Origin: Streptomyces akebiae
Lineage (GTDB): Bacteria; Actinomycetota; Actinomycetes; Streptomycetales; Streptomycetaceae
DNA length: 64,000 bases
Reading direction: 5' to 3'
Assembly: GCF_019599145.1 (NCBI RefSeq)
Contig: NZ_CP080647.1
Span: 2,046,001-2,110,000 of the forward strand
Shown: in pieces, positions 1 through 8,773 of the stretch
How the letters are laid out: every line of letters starts with the position of its first letter
Numbering within the stretch: position 1 is the stretch's first letter
Made by a program: the position numbers and the translations under genes
The notes under the pieces: model-generated
The model's database searches: none
The model's input: only the letters and a program-made list of their open reading frames with translations
Told to the model about the DNA's origin: nothing

Positions 1-630
1 ACCTACTTCCGTGACGTGACCGCCGACTGCAACCGGCGCGACCCCGGCTCCGGGTGCGCCGCGCTGGAGGGCGTCAACCGTACGCACGCGATCCTGGGTA
101 CCTCCGACTCCTGCGTCGCGACCCACCCCTCCGACGTCGCCGTGGCGTTCGCGGCACTCGAGGCGACCGTGCGCCTGCTGGGCCCGGACGGGGAGCGCAG
201 TGTGCCCTTCAACGACTTTCTGCTCAAACCCGGGAGCACCCCACAACGTGAACAGGCGCTGCGGAGAGGCGAGTTGATCACAGGGGTGGAGATACCGGCT
301 CTTCCGCGACCGCTGAAGTCCGGTTACCTGAAGGTCCGTGACCGGCAGTCCTACGAGTTCGCCCTGACGTCGGCCGCCGTCGCGCTGCACGTGCGCGGCG
401 GGGCCATCCGGGAAGCGAAGGTGGCCGTCGGCGGGGTCGGCACCGTGCCGTGGAAGCTGCCCGCGGTCGAGGAACACCTCGTCGGGGAGCGCCCCTCAGA
501 GGCATTGTGGGCAGCCGCTGCCCAGAAGGCGTCGGACGGTGCCCGCCCTCTCACGCACAACCGGTTCAAGGTCGAGCTGCTCCAGCGGACCGTGGAGCGC
601 CAGCTGCGCATCGTAGGAGGTACGAAGTGA
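1..630 (+). CDS. Molybdenum hydroxylase FAD-binding subunit (5'-truncated)
   Basis: FAD-binding (medium) subunit of a xanthine dehydrogenase/aldehyde oxidoreductase-family enzyme. It passes electrons between the iron-sulfur subunit and FAD. The reading frame is open from base 1, so the N-terminus lies off the window; about 209 residues of a usual ~290-330 are present. Near the start is a Cys-containing GSGCAALEG stretch, then HPSDVAVAFAALEA and a later SYEFALTSAAVAL segment, all typical of the FAD_binding_5 and CO_deh_flav_C domains of YagS/PaoB-like proteins. The stop overlaps the next start in a GTGA, so the two are translationally coupled. The [2Fe-2S] subunit is presumably upstream. Whether the substrate is xanthine, an aldehyde or another compound cannot be read from this. 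Confidence 0.88.
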   Translation, partial: TYFRDVTADCNRRDPGSGCAALEGVNRTHAILGTSDSCVATHPSDVAVAFAALEATVRLLGPDGERSVPFNDFLLKPGSTPQREQALRRGELITGVEIPALPRPLKSGYLKVRDRQSYEFALTSAAVALHVRGGAIREAKVAVGGVGTVPWKLPAVEEHLVGERPSEALWAAAAQKASDGARPLTHNRFKVELLQRTVERQLRIVGGTK

Positions 631-2822
631 GCCCCCAGCCGCAGGCAGCCGTGGGCGCGCCGCTGTCCCGGGTGGACGGCCGGCTGAAGGTCACGGGCAA
701 AGCGAAGTACGCCGCCGAACACGACGTCGACGGGGCCGTACACGCGGTCGTCGTGGACGCGAGCATCGGACGTGGTCGGATCAGGTCCATCGACACCGCC
801 GCCGCCGAGAAGCACCGGGGTGTGCTGCGGGTGATCCACCACGGCAACGCTCCGAAGCTGCCGTACCGAGACAACGCCGGGTCCAACAACCCCCCTGGGC
901 GCAGGTTGCGGGTGTTCCAGGACGACCGGGTCGTCTTCCACGGACAGCCGGTCGCCGTCGTGGTGGCCACAACGTTGGAGGCCGCGCAGCACGGCGCGAG
1001 TCTGGTGAAGGTCGAGTACGACGCCGAACAGTCCTCCACCGACCTGCACGAGGCCGAGCCGGACAAGCCGACGAACTACGCGCGCGGCGACGCGGAAGCC
1101 GGACTTCGCAACGCTCCCGTACGGCTGGACCTGACGTACCGGCTGGCGCGCAACCATCACAATCCGATGGAACCGCACGCCACCATCGCCCGCTGGGACG
1201 GCGACAAGCTCACCGTATGGGACAAGACGCAGTGGGTCGTCGGTACACACGACGAGCTTGCCGCCGTGTTCGACCTGCCCGCAAAGTCGGTGCGGGTCAT
1301 CAACCCGTTCGTCGGCGGCGGTTTCGGCAGCGGGCTGCGCTGCTGGCCGCACACGGTCGTCGCCGCCCTGGCCGCCCGGGTGACGGAACGTCCGGTGAAG
1401 CTGGTGCTGAGCCGCAAGCAGATGTACTTCGGCACCGGCTTCCGGCCGTTGTACGAGTACCGGCTGCGCCTCGGCAGCGACCGGCGCGGCCGGCTGACCG
1501 CCGCCATCCACGACATCGACGCCGAGACGTCGTCGTACGAGACGTTCACCGAGGCCGTCATGGCGGCGGGGCAGATGATGTACAGCATGCCCAACGTCAG
1601 CCAGGCGTACCGGCAGGTTCCCCTGGACGTGAACACCCCGATCTGGATGCGCGGCCCCGGTCTCGCCACGGCGTCGTTCGCCATCGAGTCGGCGATGGAC
1701 GAGCTCGCCCACGAGCTGGGCGTCGACCCGATCGAGCTGCGTCGGCGCAACGAACCCAGCGAGGACGAGGCGAACAACCTGCCGTTCTCCACCCGTCGGC
1801 TGCGTGAGTGCTATACCGTCGGCGCCCGCGAGTTCGGCTGGAACCGCCGTAACCCCAGGCCCCGCTCACGGCGTGAGGGGGACTGGCTGATCGGACTGGG
1901 TATGGCCGCCGGTGTCTACGACCCCGGGCGTTTCCCCGCGGAGGCCCGGGCCCGCCTCGATGCCGACGGCACCGCCGTGGTCGAGTCGGCCACCAGTGAC
2001 ATGGGGCCGGGCACCTATACGGCGCAGACCCAGGTCGCGGCCGACGCACTCGGGCTGACCATGCGCACGGTCACCTTCCGGCTCGGCGACTCCCTCTATC
2101 CGCCGACGGGTCCCCACGGCGGCTCGGCGACCATGGCCAGCGTCGGCTCCGCCGTCGTCGACGCCTGTGACAAGGTCCGGCAGCAGGCAATCAAGCTGGC
2201 CGTCGAGGACCGCGAGTCGCCGCTGTACGGGGTGGACGCCGACGATGTCGTGGTCCGCGGCGGCCGACTGCACGTGCGGAGCAACCCGACGCGCGGCGAG
2301 ACGTACCGGAGTCTGCTGGCCCGCAACGACCGCACCCACCTCCAAGCGGACGGCTCCTACACCGGGCCTCCGCAACCGGCACGGCGCTCCTACCACGCCT
2401 ACAACGCCACCTTCGCCGAGGTCGCCGTCGACGCGACCCTCGGTCTGGTGCGGGTGCGGCGGATGCTCGGGGTGTACGACGCGGGACGGATCATCAGCCC
2501 CAAGCTCGCCGAGAGCCAGGCGTTCGGCGGCATCGTGGGCGGAATCGGCGCGGCCCTGCTGGAGCACACGGTCACCGACCACCGCGACGGCCGGATCGTG
2601 AACGCCAACCTGGCCGACTACCTCGTCCCCGTCAACGCCGACGTCCCCGAGGTCAAGGCGATCTACCTGGACGGCGAGGACAACGACGGCAACGCACTCG
2701 GCGTCAAGGGCCTCGGCGAGGTCGTCCAGGTGGGTGTGGCGGCCGCGATCGGCAACGCGGTCTTCAATGCCACCGGCCGCCGCGTTCGCGAACTTCCCAT
2801 CACCGCCGAGGCGTTGCTCTGA
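627..2822 (+). CDS. Molybdenum hydroxylase molybdopterin-binding (large) subunit
   Basis: Catalytic subunit of a xanthine dehydrogenase-family hydroxylase, 731 residues, similar in length to PaoC/YagR-type subunits. The GTG at 627 is chosen because GGAGG at 616-620 precedes it and it overlaps the previous stop. Longer readings would run far into the FAD gene. Early residues show the aldehyde-oxidase hammerhead pattern (VDGRLKVTGKAKYAAE). A glycine-rich VGGGFGSG loop near residue 227 binds the pyranopterin. Near the C-terminus, KGLGEV (Glu about residue 697) carries the universally conserved catalytic glutamate. It forms an operon with the FAD subunit and, after a 180-nt gap, the XdhC-type maturation factor. 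The enzyme is probably cytoplasmic, as no signal peptide is seen. Substrate unknown. Confidence 0.9.
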   Translation: MSPQPQAAVGAPLSRVDGRLKVTGKAKYAAEHDVDGAVHAVVVDASIGRGRIRSIDTAAAEKHRGVLRVIHHGNAPKLPYRDNAGSNNPPGRRLRVFQDDRVVFHGQPVAVVVATTLEAAQHGASLVKVEYDAEQSSTDLHEAEPDKPTNYARGDAEAGLRNAPVRLDLTYRLARNHHNPMEPHATIARWDGDKLTVWDKTQWVVGTHDELAAVFDLPAKSVRVINPFVGGGFGSGLRCWPHTVVAALAARVTERPVKLVLSRKQMYFGTGFRPLYEYRLRLGSDRRGRLTAAIHDIDAETSSYETFTEAVMAAGQMMYSMPNVSQAYRQVPLDVNTPIWMRGPGLATASFAIESAMDELAHELGVDPIELRRRNEPSEDEANNLPFSTRRLRECYTVGAREFGWNRRNPRPRSRREGDWLIGLGMAAGVYDPGRFPAEARARLDADGTAVVESATSDMGPGTYTAQTQVAADALGLTMRTVTFRLGDSLYPPTGPHGGSATMASVGSAVVDACDKVRQQAIKLAVEDRESPLYGVDADDVVVRGGRLHVRSNPTRGETYRSLLARNDRTHLQADGSYTGPPQPARRSYHAYNATFAEVAVDATLGLVRVRRMLGVYDAGRIISPKLAESQAFGGIVGGIGAALLEHTVTDHRDGRIVNANLADYLVPVNADVPEVKAIYLDGEDNDGNALGVKGLGEVVQVGVAAAIGNAVFNATGRRVRELPITAEALL

Positions 2823-3002
2823 TCCGAGTGCCTCGGGCCAATGAGGAGCGGCCGGAGGACCAAGGCACTCCCCTCTCGTCCGGCAGCCAGTCCCCCCGTC
2901 CGACTGCCGGACCTCCCAGGGCCGCCGCCGCGTGGAGCCACGCTCCCCGGCGGCGCGGCGGCGGCCCCACCCACGCCACCCCCCTCCACGAAGGACCCGT
3001 TC

Positions 3003-4142
3003 ATGCTGAACATCGCGGACACACTGCACCGCTGGTGCCGCGAAGCCCGCCCCTTCGCCCTTGCCACCGTCGTCGACGTCACCGGCAGCGCACCCCTGCC
3101 CGCCGGCACCTCGGTCGCGGTGGACGAGGACGGCAACGCCGTCGGGAGCATCTCCGGCGGATGCGTCGAGGGCGCGGTCTACGAATTGTGCCGACAGGTG
3201 CTCCGCGACCGGGGCGCCCCCCAGCGCGCCTGGTTCGGCTACTCCGACGACGACGCCTTCGCCGTCGGCCTGACCTGCGGCGGCGAACTCGACGTCCTCG
3301 TCCAACGCATCGATCCTTCGGCCCAGCAGCACATCGGCGCAGCCCTCGCCGACGTCGTCCGGGGCCGGCCCACCGCTGTGGCGCAGATCGTGGACGGCCC
3401 CCGCAACCTCCTCGGCTCGACCCTGAGCGTCCTCGTCGGCGGCAGCGTCACCTACGGCACCCTGGACGACGGGCCGGCGGACCGACTGGTGGCGGACGAA
3501 GCCAGGGCTCTGCTGCGAGCCGGACGCACCGCCCGTGTCACGGTCGGCAGCAACGGGGACGGCTGCCCTGAACCACTGACCGTCCTCGTCCATGTCAACG
3601 CGTCCCGGCCGCGCCTGCTGATCTTCGGCACTGTGGACTTCGCCGCCGCCCTCAGCCAGGCCGGGGCATTCTTGGGCTACCGGGTCACCGTGTGCGACGC
3701 CCGCCCCGTCTTCGCCACTGAGGCGCGCTTCCCGCACGCCGACGAGGTCGTGGTCGACTGGCCCCACCGCTACCTGCAACGCACCGAGGTGGACGCACGC
3801 ACCGCGATCTGCGTCCTCACCCACGACGCCAAGTTCGACATCCCCCTGCTGCGCCTGGCCCTCGACCTGCCCGTCAGCTACGTCGGCGCCATGGGCTCCC
3901 GACGCACCCATCACGAACGCCTGCGCCTCTTGCGCGAGGCCGGCGTGACCGAGGAACAGCTCGCCCGGCTGCGCTCACCGATCGGCCTCGACCTCGGCGC
4001 CCGCACCCCCGAGGAGACAGCGATCTCCATCGTCTCGGAGATCATCGCCCACTCAGGCCAGGGCACGGGCCTGCCCCTGGCACAGGTCACCGGTCCGATC
4101 CACCGGCCGCTTCCTCAGGGGAGTCCGGTCGCAGTCGGCTGA
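3003..4142 (+). CDS. XdhC/CoxI family molybdenum cofactor maturation protein
   Basis: XdhC-type chaperone, 379 residues. In the known family it binds molybdenum cofactor, promotes its sulfuration and inserts it into xanthine dehydrogenase-type enzymes. The ATG at 3003 follows AAGGA at 2991-2995. The N-terminal XdhC_CoxI domain is recognised by ATVVDVTGSAPLPAGT and the SISGGCVEGAV motif. The C-terminal Rossmann-type XdhC_C domain includes LLIFGTVDFAAAL, and VGAMGSRRTHHER occurs further on. The last residues run up to the remnant of an IS110-type element, so the operon may have been cut at this end. Its place behind the molybdopterin subunit supports a role in maturing that enzyme. Confidence 0.88.
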   Translation: MLNIADTLHRWCREARPFALATVVDVTGSAPLPAGTSVAVDEDGNAVGSISGGCVEGAVYELCRQVLRDRGAPQRAWFGYSDDDAFAVGLTCGGELDVLVQRIDPSAQQHIGAALADVVRGRPTAVAQIVDGPRNLLGSTLSVLVGGSVTYGTLDDGPADRLVADEARALLRAGRTARVTVGSNGDGCPEPLTVLVHVNASRPRLLIFGTVDFAAALSQAGAFLGYRVTVCDARPVFATEARFPHADEVVVDWPHRYLQRTEVDARTAICVLTHDAKFDIPLLRLALDLPVSYVGAMGSRRTHHERLRLLREAGVTEEQLARLRSPIGLDLGARTPEETAISIVSEIIAHSGQGTGLPLAQVTGPIHRPLPQGSPVAVG

Positions 4143-4159
4143 GGAAGGACGCGGTAGAT

Positions 4160-4985
4160 CCTGGCCGACGGGGCGCCCCACGACGGCGTAGGGCCCGTGG
4201 AGGGCACGGCCCGGGACGCACGCTGGACCCGGAGGGTCAGCACCTGCTTTCCGAGGGCGTGCTCGACCAGGGGTGGCTGGTAGGCCCAGTCGGCGCGGAA
4301 GACCTCGCGGAGCCATTCGACGTAGGCATTGATGCCGCGCTTGCGGCCGACGTGCTTGAGCGCTGCCTGAAGTGGGGTGCGGAGCAGCAGCGCAGCCTGG
4401 GTCGGTGTGGGTGCCAGACGCAAAAGTTCGTGCGCCTCGGGGCAACACAGACCGTTCTTCCAAGGCTCCAGGGCGGCCGGGTAGTACTCGCCCAGCCAAG
4501 GACGGAGTTGGTGGGCGATCTACAGCCGGCCCATGTGGTGTCATGGTGTCCGGTTGGGCGGGCCGGTACGGAGACGGCGCACCAGCTCGCTGTCCCGCGG
4601 CAACGGACGGCGGCGTGCATGCCAGTGCGCAGGATGTTCGCCAGAACCAAGGCGTCGTCTGGGGCGGATTTCTCGCGGGAGACGGAGTGCCGGTCACAGT
4701 AGCGGCGGCGGCCATCAGGTTGATCTCGAACACTTTCCGATTGCCCGCGCGCAGTACAGCGACCAATAGGCAGGGGAAGGTCTCGATCGCGATCGGGACT
4801 TGGGTCTCCTCGCTGTCGCCGTGCTCGGCGAACAGGTCCAGTCGAATCTCGTAGCCAGCCGCGTCGTCGGTGGTGTGCCGCTTCGCGACGAGCCGGCCGG
4901 TGCCGTCGACCAGGGCGACGCCGTTTGTCCTGGAGCTGGTTGCCCACCTCCGCGGCCAGCACGATGCACCCGTCGAAGGTCTTCG
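4160..4985 (-). pseudogene. Degenerate IS110-family transposase
   Basis: Pieces of an IS110-type transposase are spread over several minus-strand frames. Segments in order are VALVDGTGRLVAKRHTTDD (from ~4919) continuing into IAIETFPCLLVAVLRAG, then DRHSVSREKSAPDDALVLAN (~4710-4640, the family's DRHS..SGAKSD..DA-like block), then EYYPAALEPWKNG, and finally LRLAPTPTQAALLL with a Lys/Arg-rich C-terminal block (~4420-4170). Frame changes and stops separate the blocks, so the gene is dead. No terminal repeats are visible. It begins about 20 nt after the XdhC stop and marks the edge between the molybdenum-hydroxylase operon and the accessory region. Confidence 0.75.
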
Positions 4986-5237
4986 GCAGCGGCAGGACGG
5001 CCAGAGCGCGACGCAGCCGTGCCGGGCTTTGCCCAGCATCGGTCCGACGCCGCATACGGGGCCCGTGACGGCGTCGGCGCCCGTCCGCCGCTCGACCGGA
5101 GTTTTCACCGGCCCGGCCGCCCACAGAGCCGCGTTCGTGAGCTCGAATCGTGCATTCCCTGCGGGTGTGAAAGCACCCGCGGAACCCGATCCGAAAGCGG
5201 ACAATGCTTCGAACCCCTCGCCTGCGGACCCAGTGCC

Positions 5238-5310
5238 GAGGAGACTCATACGCAACAGTCGTTCCATCGCGCTTCGTTGCTCACCATCTCGAAGTGCGTA
5301 AAACGGCCGC
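5238..5310 (+). repeat. Imperfect inverted repeat left of the esterase (partner 7164-7235)
   Basis: This ~73-nt segment matches the reverse complement of 7164-7235. The best-conserved core is GCTTCGTTGCTC, then CATCTCGAAG and AACGGCCGC, with roughly 70-75% identity by eye. It lies upstream of the carboxylesterase gene. The pair may be the ends of a lost mobile unit or a duplicated regulatory site. Confidence 0.5.
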
Positions 5311-5461
5311 CTTCGTCGTCGCGGGAAGAACCGCAGATCGGCACATCAAGTGAGAGGTGAGGTCAAACGGCAAGCCAGGACCGCGGATTGAAACGTTACA
5401 AGACACGTTCAGGGAAGCGTCCGGAGCGCGATCGACTGCGCTCTCCGATGAAGGAGGTCTG

Positions 5462-7099
5462 ATGGTGGGCTCGGAAATGAACCGCAGGGCGATGATCGGC
5501 AGTTCGCTGTCCGTGGTTGCCGCGATGAGCATGCCCTTCCCGGCACATGCGTGGACCGCCAGGAGCACGGTCGTGGCGGCAACCCGTTACGGCAGGGTGC
5601 GCGGGAAATGCGAGGAGGGCATCGCCAAGTTTCTCGGCGTGCCCTACGCCACGCCGCCGCTCGGTGAACTCCGGTTCAAGGCCCCGAAGCCGCCCACGAG
5701 GTGGTCCGGTGTACGCGACGCGGTGAGCTTTCCCCACCCGGCGTTCCAGGTGCCGGGGGGTGAGATGGGTCCAGCCGGCAACGGCCGCATGCCGGCTCCC
5801 TCCGAGGACTGCCTCTACCTCAACATCTGGACTCCCGCTGCCGACGGCAGGCGGCGGCCGGTGATGTTCTACAACCACGGCGGCGGCTACATGATCGGCT
5901 CCGGCTCCGCCACCGGGCAGGACGGCACCCACCTGGCACAGCTCTACGACGTGGTGGTGGTCGAGTCCAACCACCGGCTGGGCCTGCTGGGCTATCTGTT
6001 CCTGGGTGATCTCGCCGACGGCGACTACGCGGCCAACCAGGGGATGCTGGACATTCTCGCTGCGCTGCGCTGGACCAGGGAGAACATCGAGAACTTCGGC
6101 GGCGACCCCGACAACATCATGGTCTGGGGCGAGAGCGGCGGCGGCGCCAAGACCGCGGCCGTCTACACCATGCCGGCCGCCGTGCCGCTGTTCCACAAGG
6201 CGTCGATCGAGAGCGCCGCGCCCCTGCGCTTCCCGACCCGTGACGGTGCCACCGCCCGGGCCAGGCGCACGCTGGAGCTGCTGGGGCTGACGACGGCGGA
6301 CATACCCCGGCTGCATGACATCCCGGCCGCCAGGCTGCTGGAGATCCAGCAGTCGGAGGCCGCGAACGGCGCCCCGCCGTGGGGCGACCCCGGCCCGCTC
6401 CCCGGCTTCGGCGCCTTCGTCGACGGGACCGTCATCCCGCGGCACCCCTTCGCCGACGGCGCCGCGCCCTTCTCGGCCGACAAGCCGCTGATGTGCGGCA
6501 CGTGCCGGGACGAGACGGTGTTCTTCAGCCTGTTCGGGCCGCCCGACATCTTCCGGATCGACGAGGCCGGACTGCGCGGCAGGCTGAGTGGCACGTATCA
6601 GGGCGCCGAACTCGACGAGATCATCCGTACCTTCCGGGCGTCACGGTCGAACGCGACACCGGCACAGCTCTACTTCGCGATCACCACCTCGCCCATCTGG
6701 CGCGACGCGATCAAGATCGCGGAGGCCAAACGGGCACAGCACGCCGCGCCCGTGTTCATGTACCAGCTCGCCTACCCGAGCCCGACCCTGGTGCCCGGCA
6801 CCGATTTCCCCATCGGCTCACCGCACGCGTCGGACATCAACCTCAAATTCGCCAACACCGACAAGAACCTCGACTCGATCTTCAACAAGGATCAGTCGCC
6901 GGAACGGCTGGCGACCGCACGGCAGATGAGTGAACTGTGGGCGGGCTTCGCCCACACGGGCCGCCCCACGGCGGCGGGCGTGCCGAGATGGCCCGCCTAC
7001 ACCCTGACCGACCGTGCCACGATGTGGCTCGACGCCAGGTGCCGGATCGTCAACGACCCGGACAGGAACGAAAGACTGTTCTGGGAGAACCGCGACTGA
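5462..7099 (+). CDS. Secreted type-B carboxylesterase
   Basis: Carboxylesterase/para-nitrobenzyl-esterase family enzyme, 545 residues, hydrolysing carboxylic esters. The ATG at 5462 has GGAGG at 5453-5457. The N-terminus MNRRAMIGSSLSV..PAHA looks like an export signal with an Arg-Arg pair (Tat or Sec not certain). Motifs are YNHGGGYM (oxyanion hole), WGESGGG (nucleophile Ser about residue 225), TCRDETVF (probable acidic triad residue) and SPHASDIN (probable His). The product is probably extracellular. The 3' half of this gene recurs, inverted and internally deleted, at 23045-23830, and imperfect inverted repeats lie on both sides (5238-5310 and 7164-7235). No partner genes indicate a substrate. 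Confidence 0.9.
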   Translation: MVGSEMNRRAMIGSSLSVVAAMSMPFPAHAWTARSTVVAATRYGRVRGKCEEGIAKFLGVPYATPPLGELRFKAPKPPTRWSGVRDAVSFPHPAFQVPGGEMGPAGNGRMPAPSEDCLYLNIWTPAADGRRRPVMFYNHGGGYMIGSGSATGQDGTHLAQLYDVVVVESNHRLGLLGYLFLGDLADGDYAANQGMLDILAALRWTRENIENFGGDPDNIMVWGESGGGAKTAAVYTMPAAVPLFHKASIESAAPLRFPTRDGATARARRTLELLGLTTADIPRLHDIPAARLLEIQQSEAANGAPPWGDPGPLPGFGAFVDGTVIPRHPFADGAAPFSADKPLMCGTCRDETVFFSLFGPPDIFRIDEAGLRGRLSGTYQGAELDEIIRTFRASRSNATPAQLYFAITTSPIWRDAIKIAEAKRAQHAAPVFMYQLAYPSPTLVPGTDFPIGSPHASDINLKFANTDKNLDSIFNKDQSPERLATARQMSELWAGFAHTGRPTAAGVPRWPAYTLTDRATMWLDARCRIVNDPDRNERLFWENRD

Positions 7100-7163
7100 G
7101 CTTGGGCGGCTGACGTCGCAAGTCGCTCAACCTGCTGAGACTCCCGATGACCGGGGGCGTGAT

Positions 7164-7235
7164 GCGGCCGTTCTTCCCGCTTCGAGATGTCGAGCAACGA
7201 AGCACGAATGAACGGCCGCTGAGCATGAACTCCTC
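7164..7235 (-). repeat. Imperfect inverted repeat right of the esterase (partner 5238-5310)
   Basis: Reverse-complement partner of 5238-5310, sharing the GAGCAACGAAGC and CTTCGAGATG core seen on this strand. It lies 65 nt after the esterase stop. Confidence 0.5.
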
Positions 7236-7284
7236 GTCGATGTGCCTGCAGGCGAGGCATTGTGCGTGCTGTCCCGCTGCGGGT

Positions 7285-7580
7285 CGAGTCCCTCCCCTGC
7301 TCACTGAACGGTCCGGCATCTCCGCTGGGGCCGTGCCCATGGTCCTGACCGGCTACGGCCTGGGCGCCCTTCTGGGCACCACGGTCGGCGGACGCCTGGG
7401 CGACCGCCGCCCCCTGGCCACACTCCTCACAGCCGCCGCCACAACCGCCCTGACCCTGCTGTTGTTGACTGTTCTCTGCACAAGCCGGCCCCCCGCTGAT
7501 CGGCACGGTGGCGGCCGCCGTCACCCTCATACCGCTGACCGCACTCGCGCTGATGCACGCCACCCATTCCGAAGCACCGG
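7285..7580 (+). pseudogene. MFS transporter fragment
   Basis: Remnant of a drug-efflux MFS protein related to the intact gene at 12226-13482. The frame gives PLLTERSGISAGAVPM and GTTVGGRLGDRRPLAT, matching [16 protein letters not shown] and [16 protein letters not shown] in the intact copy. After about residue 60 there is a deletion and frame change, then PPLIGTVAAAVTLIPLTA, matching the last transmembrane segment. The N-terminal two thirds are missing. No start codon or ribosome binding site belongs to it, so it is a dead duplicate. Confidence 0.65.
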
Positions 7581-7585
7581 CCTCC

Positions 7586-7903
7586 GCGCCTCGGCCACGA
7601 GCAGCCGCAGACCAGGCGGTCGGACCCAGCGAGAGCGCTCCGAACATCGGCTGGTCTGCTGCTCGCTCACGGACGAGCAGCAGACCACGCTCACGGGCCG
7701 ACGGCTCTGCATGAGGTACCCCCCGGCGGGGTCGCCGCGGGCGTCGGCACATCGCCACCACCTGGGATGGTCCCCCCAGGACAGCGGCGCACGTATTGCC
7801 ACAGTGAATCTCCACGTCGTCCGGCTGTTCGGCCCGACAAGCGGTGTCGAAGGAGGTTCCGGTGCTCCCCGAGCGAGCAGTCCTCGGCTGCCGTAGGCAT
7901 CGT
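7586..7903. other. Intergenic stretch with no recognisable gene
   Basis: About 320 nt between the MFS remnant and the 3' end of the first XRE regulator. Several overlapping open frames exist, but none shows a recognisable motif or a convincing ribosome binding site. Nothing further is seen. Confidence 0.4.
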
Positions 7904-8773
7904 TCAGCGGAGGGAAGAAGAGGGCGACATGTTCTGGTCGGCAGCCCAGGAAGCGAGGATGCGCAGCCGCTCGTGGGTGGGGGACCCGGGGGCGGCGGTC
8001 CAGACGGTGAGGTGCTGGTCGGGGTCGGTGTTGGCGGTGAGGGTGTCCCAGTCCAGGACCAACTCACCCACCACGGGGTGATGGAGGGTCTTGGTGCCGA
8101 CGGTGCGGGCGGCGACGCGGTGGTCGCCCCACCACTGGGCGAACTGCTTGTCCCGTGTGGACAGTTCACCGACCAGCTCGATCAGCCGGGGATCCTCGGG
8201 ATACTGCGCCGACTCCATCCGCACCTGCGCCACGGCGATCCGTGCCGAGCCCTCCCAATCGGCGTACAGGCTGCGCATCGCCGGATCGGTGAAGATGAGC
8301 CGCGGGTAGTTGCGGTGCTTCTCCGGGATGCGGGAGAAGTCGGTGACCAGCGCGGCCGCCAGCGCGTTCCACGCCAGGATGTCACCGCGCCGCCCCTGCA
8401 CAATGGCCGGGGTGGCGGTGAGGTCATCCAGCACGCGTTGCAGCTGAGGCTGTACCTTCTGCCTGCCGTGGCGCCGGGTGCGGACGGTGGTCTTGCCCGC
8501 GAGCTGGAACAGATAGCCCCGCTCGTCGTCATCCAGATGGAGCACCCGCGCGAGAGTGTCCAGCACGGGAGCGGACGCCTGCATTCGCCCCTGCTCAAGA
8601 CGCGTGTAGTAGTCCGTGCTGATCGAGGCGAGCTGGGCGACCTCCTCGCGGCGCAGCCCGTTCACCCGACGGGGCCCGCCGGTCTCCGGCAGCCCGACCG
8701 TGCGCGGGCTCAGCTCGGAGCGACGCTTCTTGAGGAATTCGCCGAGCTCATTGAGAGGAACGTTGCTGGTCAT
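7904..8773 (-). CDS. XRE-family regulator with MmyB-like ligand domain (copy 1)
   Basis: Helix-turn-helix transcriptional regulator of 289 residues. The N-terminal XRE-type HTH contains LRREEVAQLASISTDYY followed by RLEQGRMQAS. The C-terminal part (from GDILAWNALAAAL onward, with FTDPAMRSLYADWE) is the MmyB-like ligand-binding region common in actinobacterial regulators. The start at 8773 is supported by an ATGA overlap with the stop of the upstream paralogue, and GGGAAG lies just before it. The two genes are tandem duplicates and probably one transcript. Given the divergent alcohol dehydrogenase at 9826, the pair probably controls that cluster; this is inference from position. Confidence 0.88.
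   Translation of the reverse strand: MTSNVPLNELGEFLKKRRSELSPRTVGLPETGGPRRVNGLRREEVAQLASISTDYYTRLEQGRMQASAPVLDTLARVLHLDDDERGYLFQLAGKTTVRTRRHGRQKVQPQLQRVLDDLTATPAIVQGRRGDILAWNALAAALVTDFSRIPEKHRNYPRLIFTDPAMRSLYADWEGSARIAVAQVRMESAQYPEDPRLIELVGELSTRDKQFAQWWGDHRVAARTVGTKTLHHPVVGELVLDWDTLTANTDPDQHLTVWTAAPGSPTHERLRILASWAADQNMSPSSSLR

Noticed and set aside
1866..3914. A 682-residue minus-strand frame over the molybdenum-hydroxylase operon
   Set aside because: Gly/Ala/Asp-rich antisense reading with no domain; the plus-strand genes are complete.
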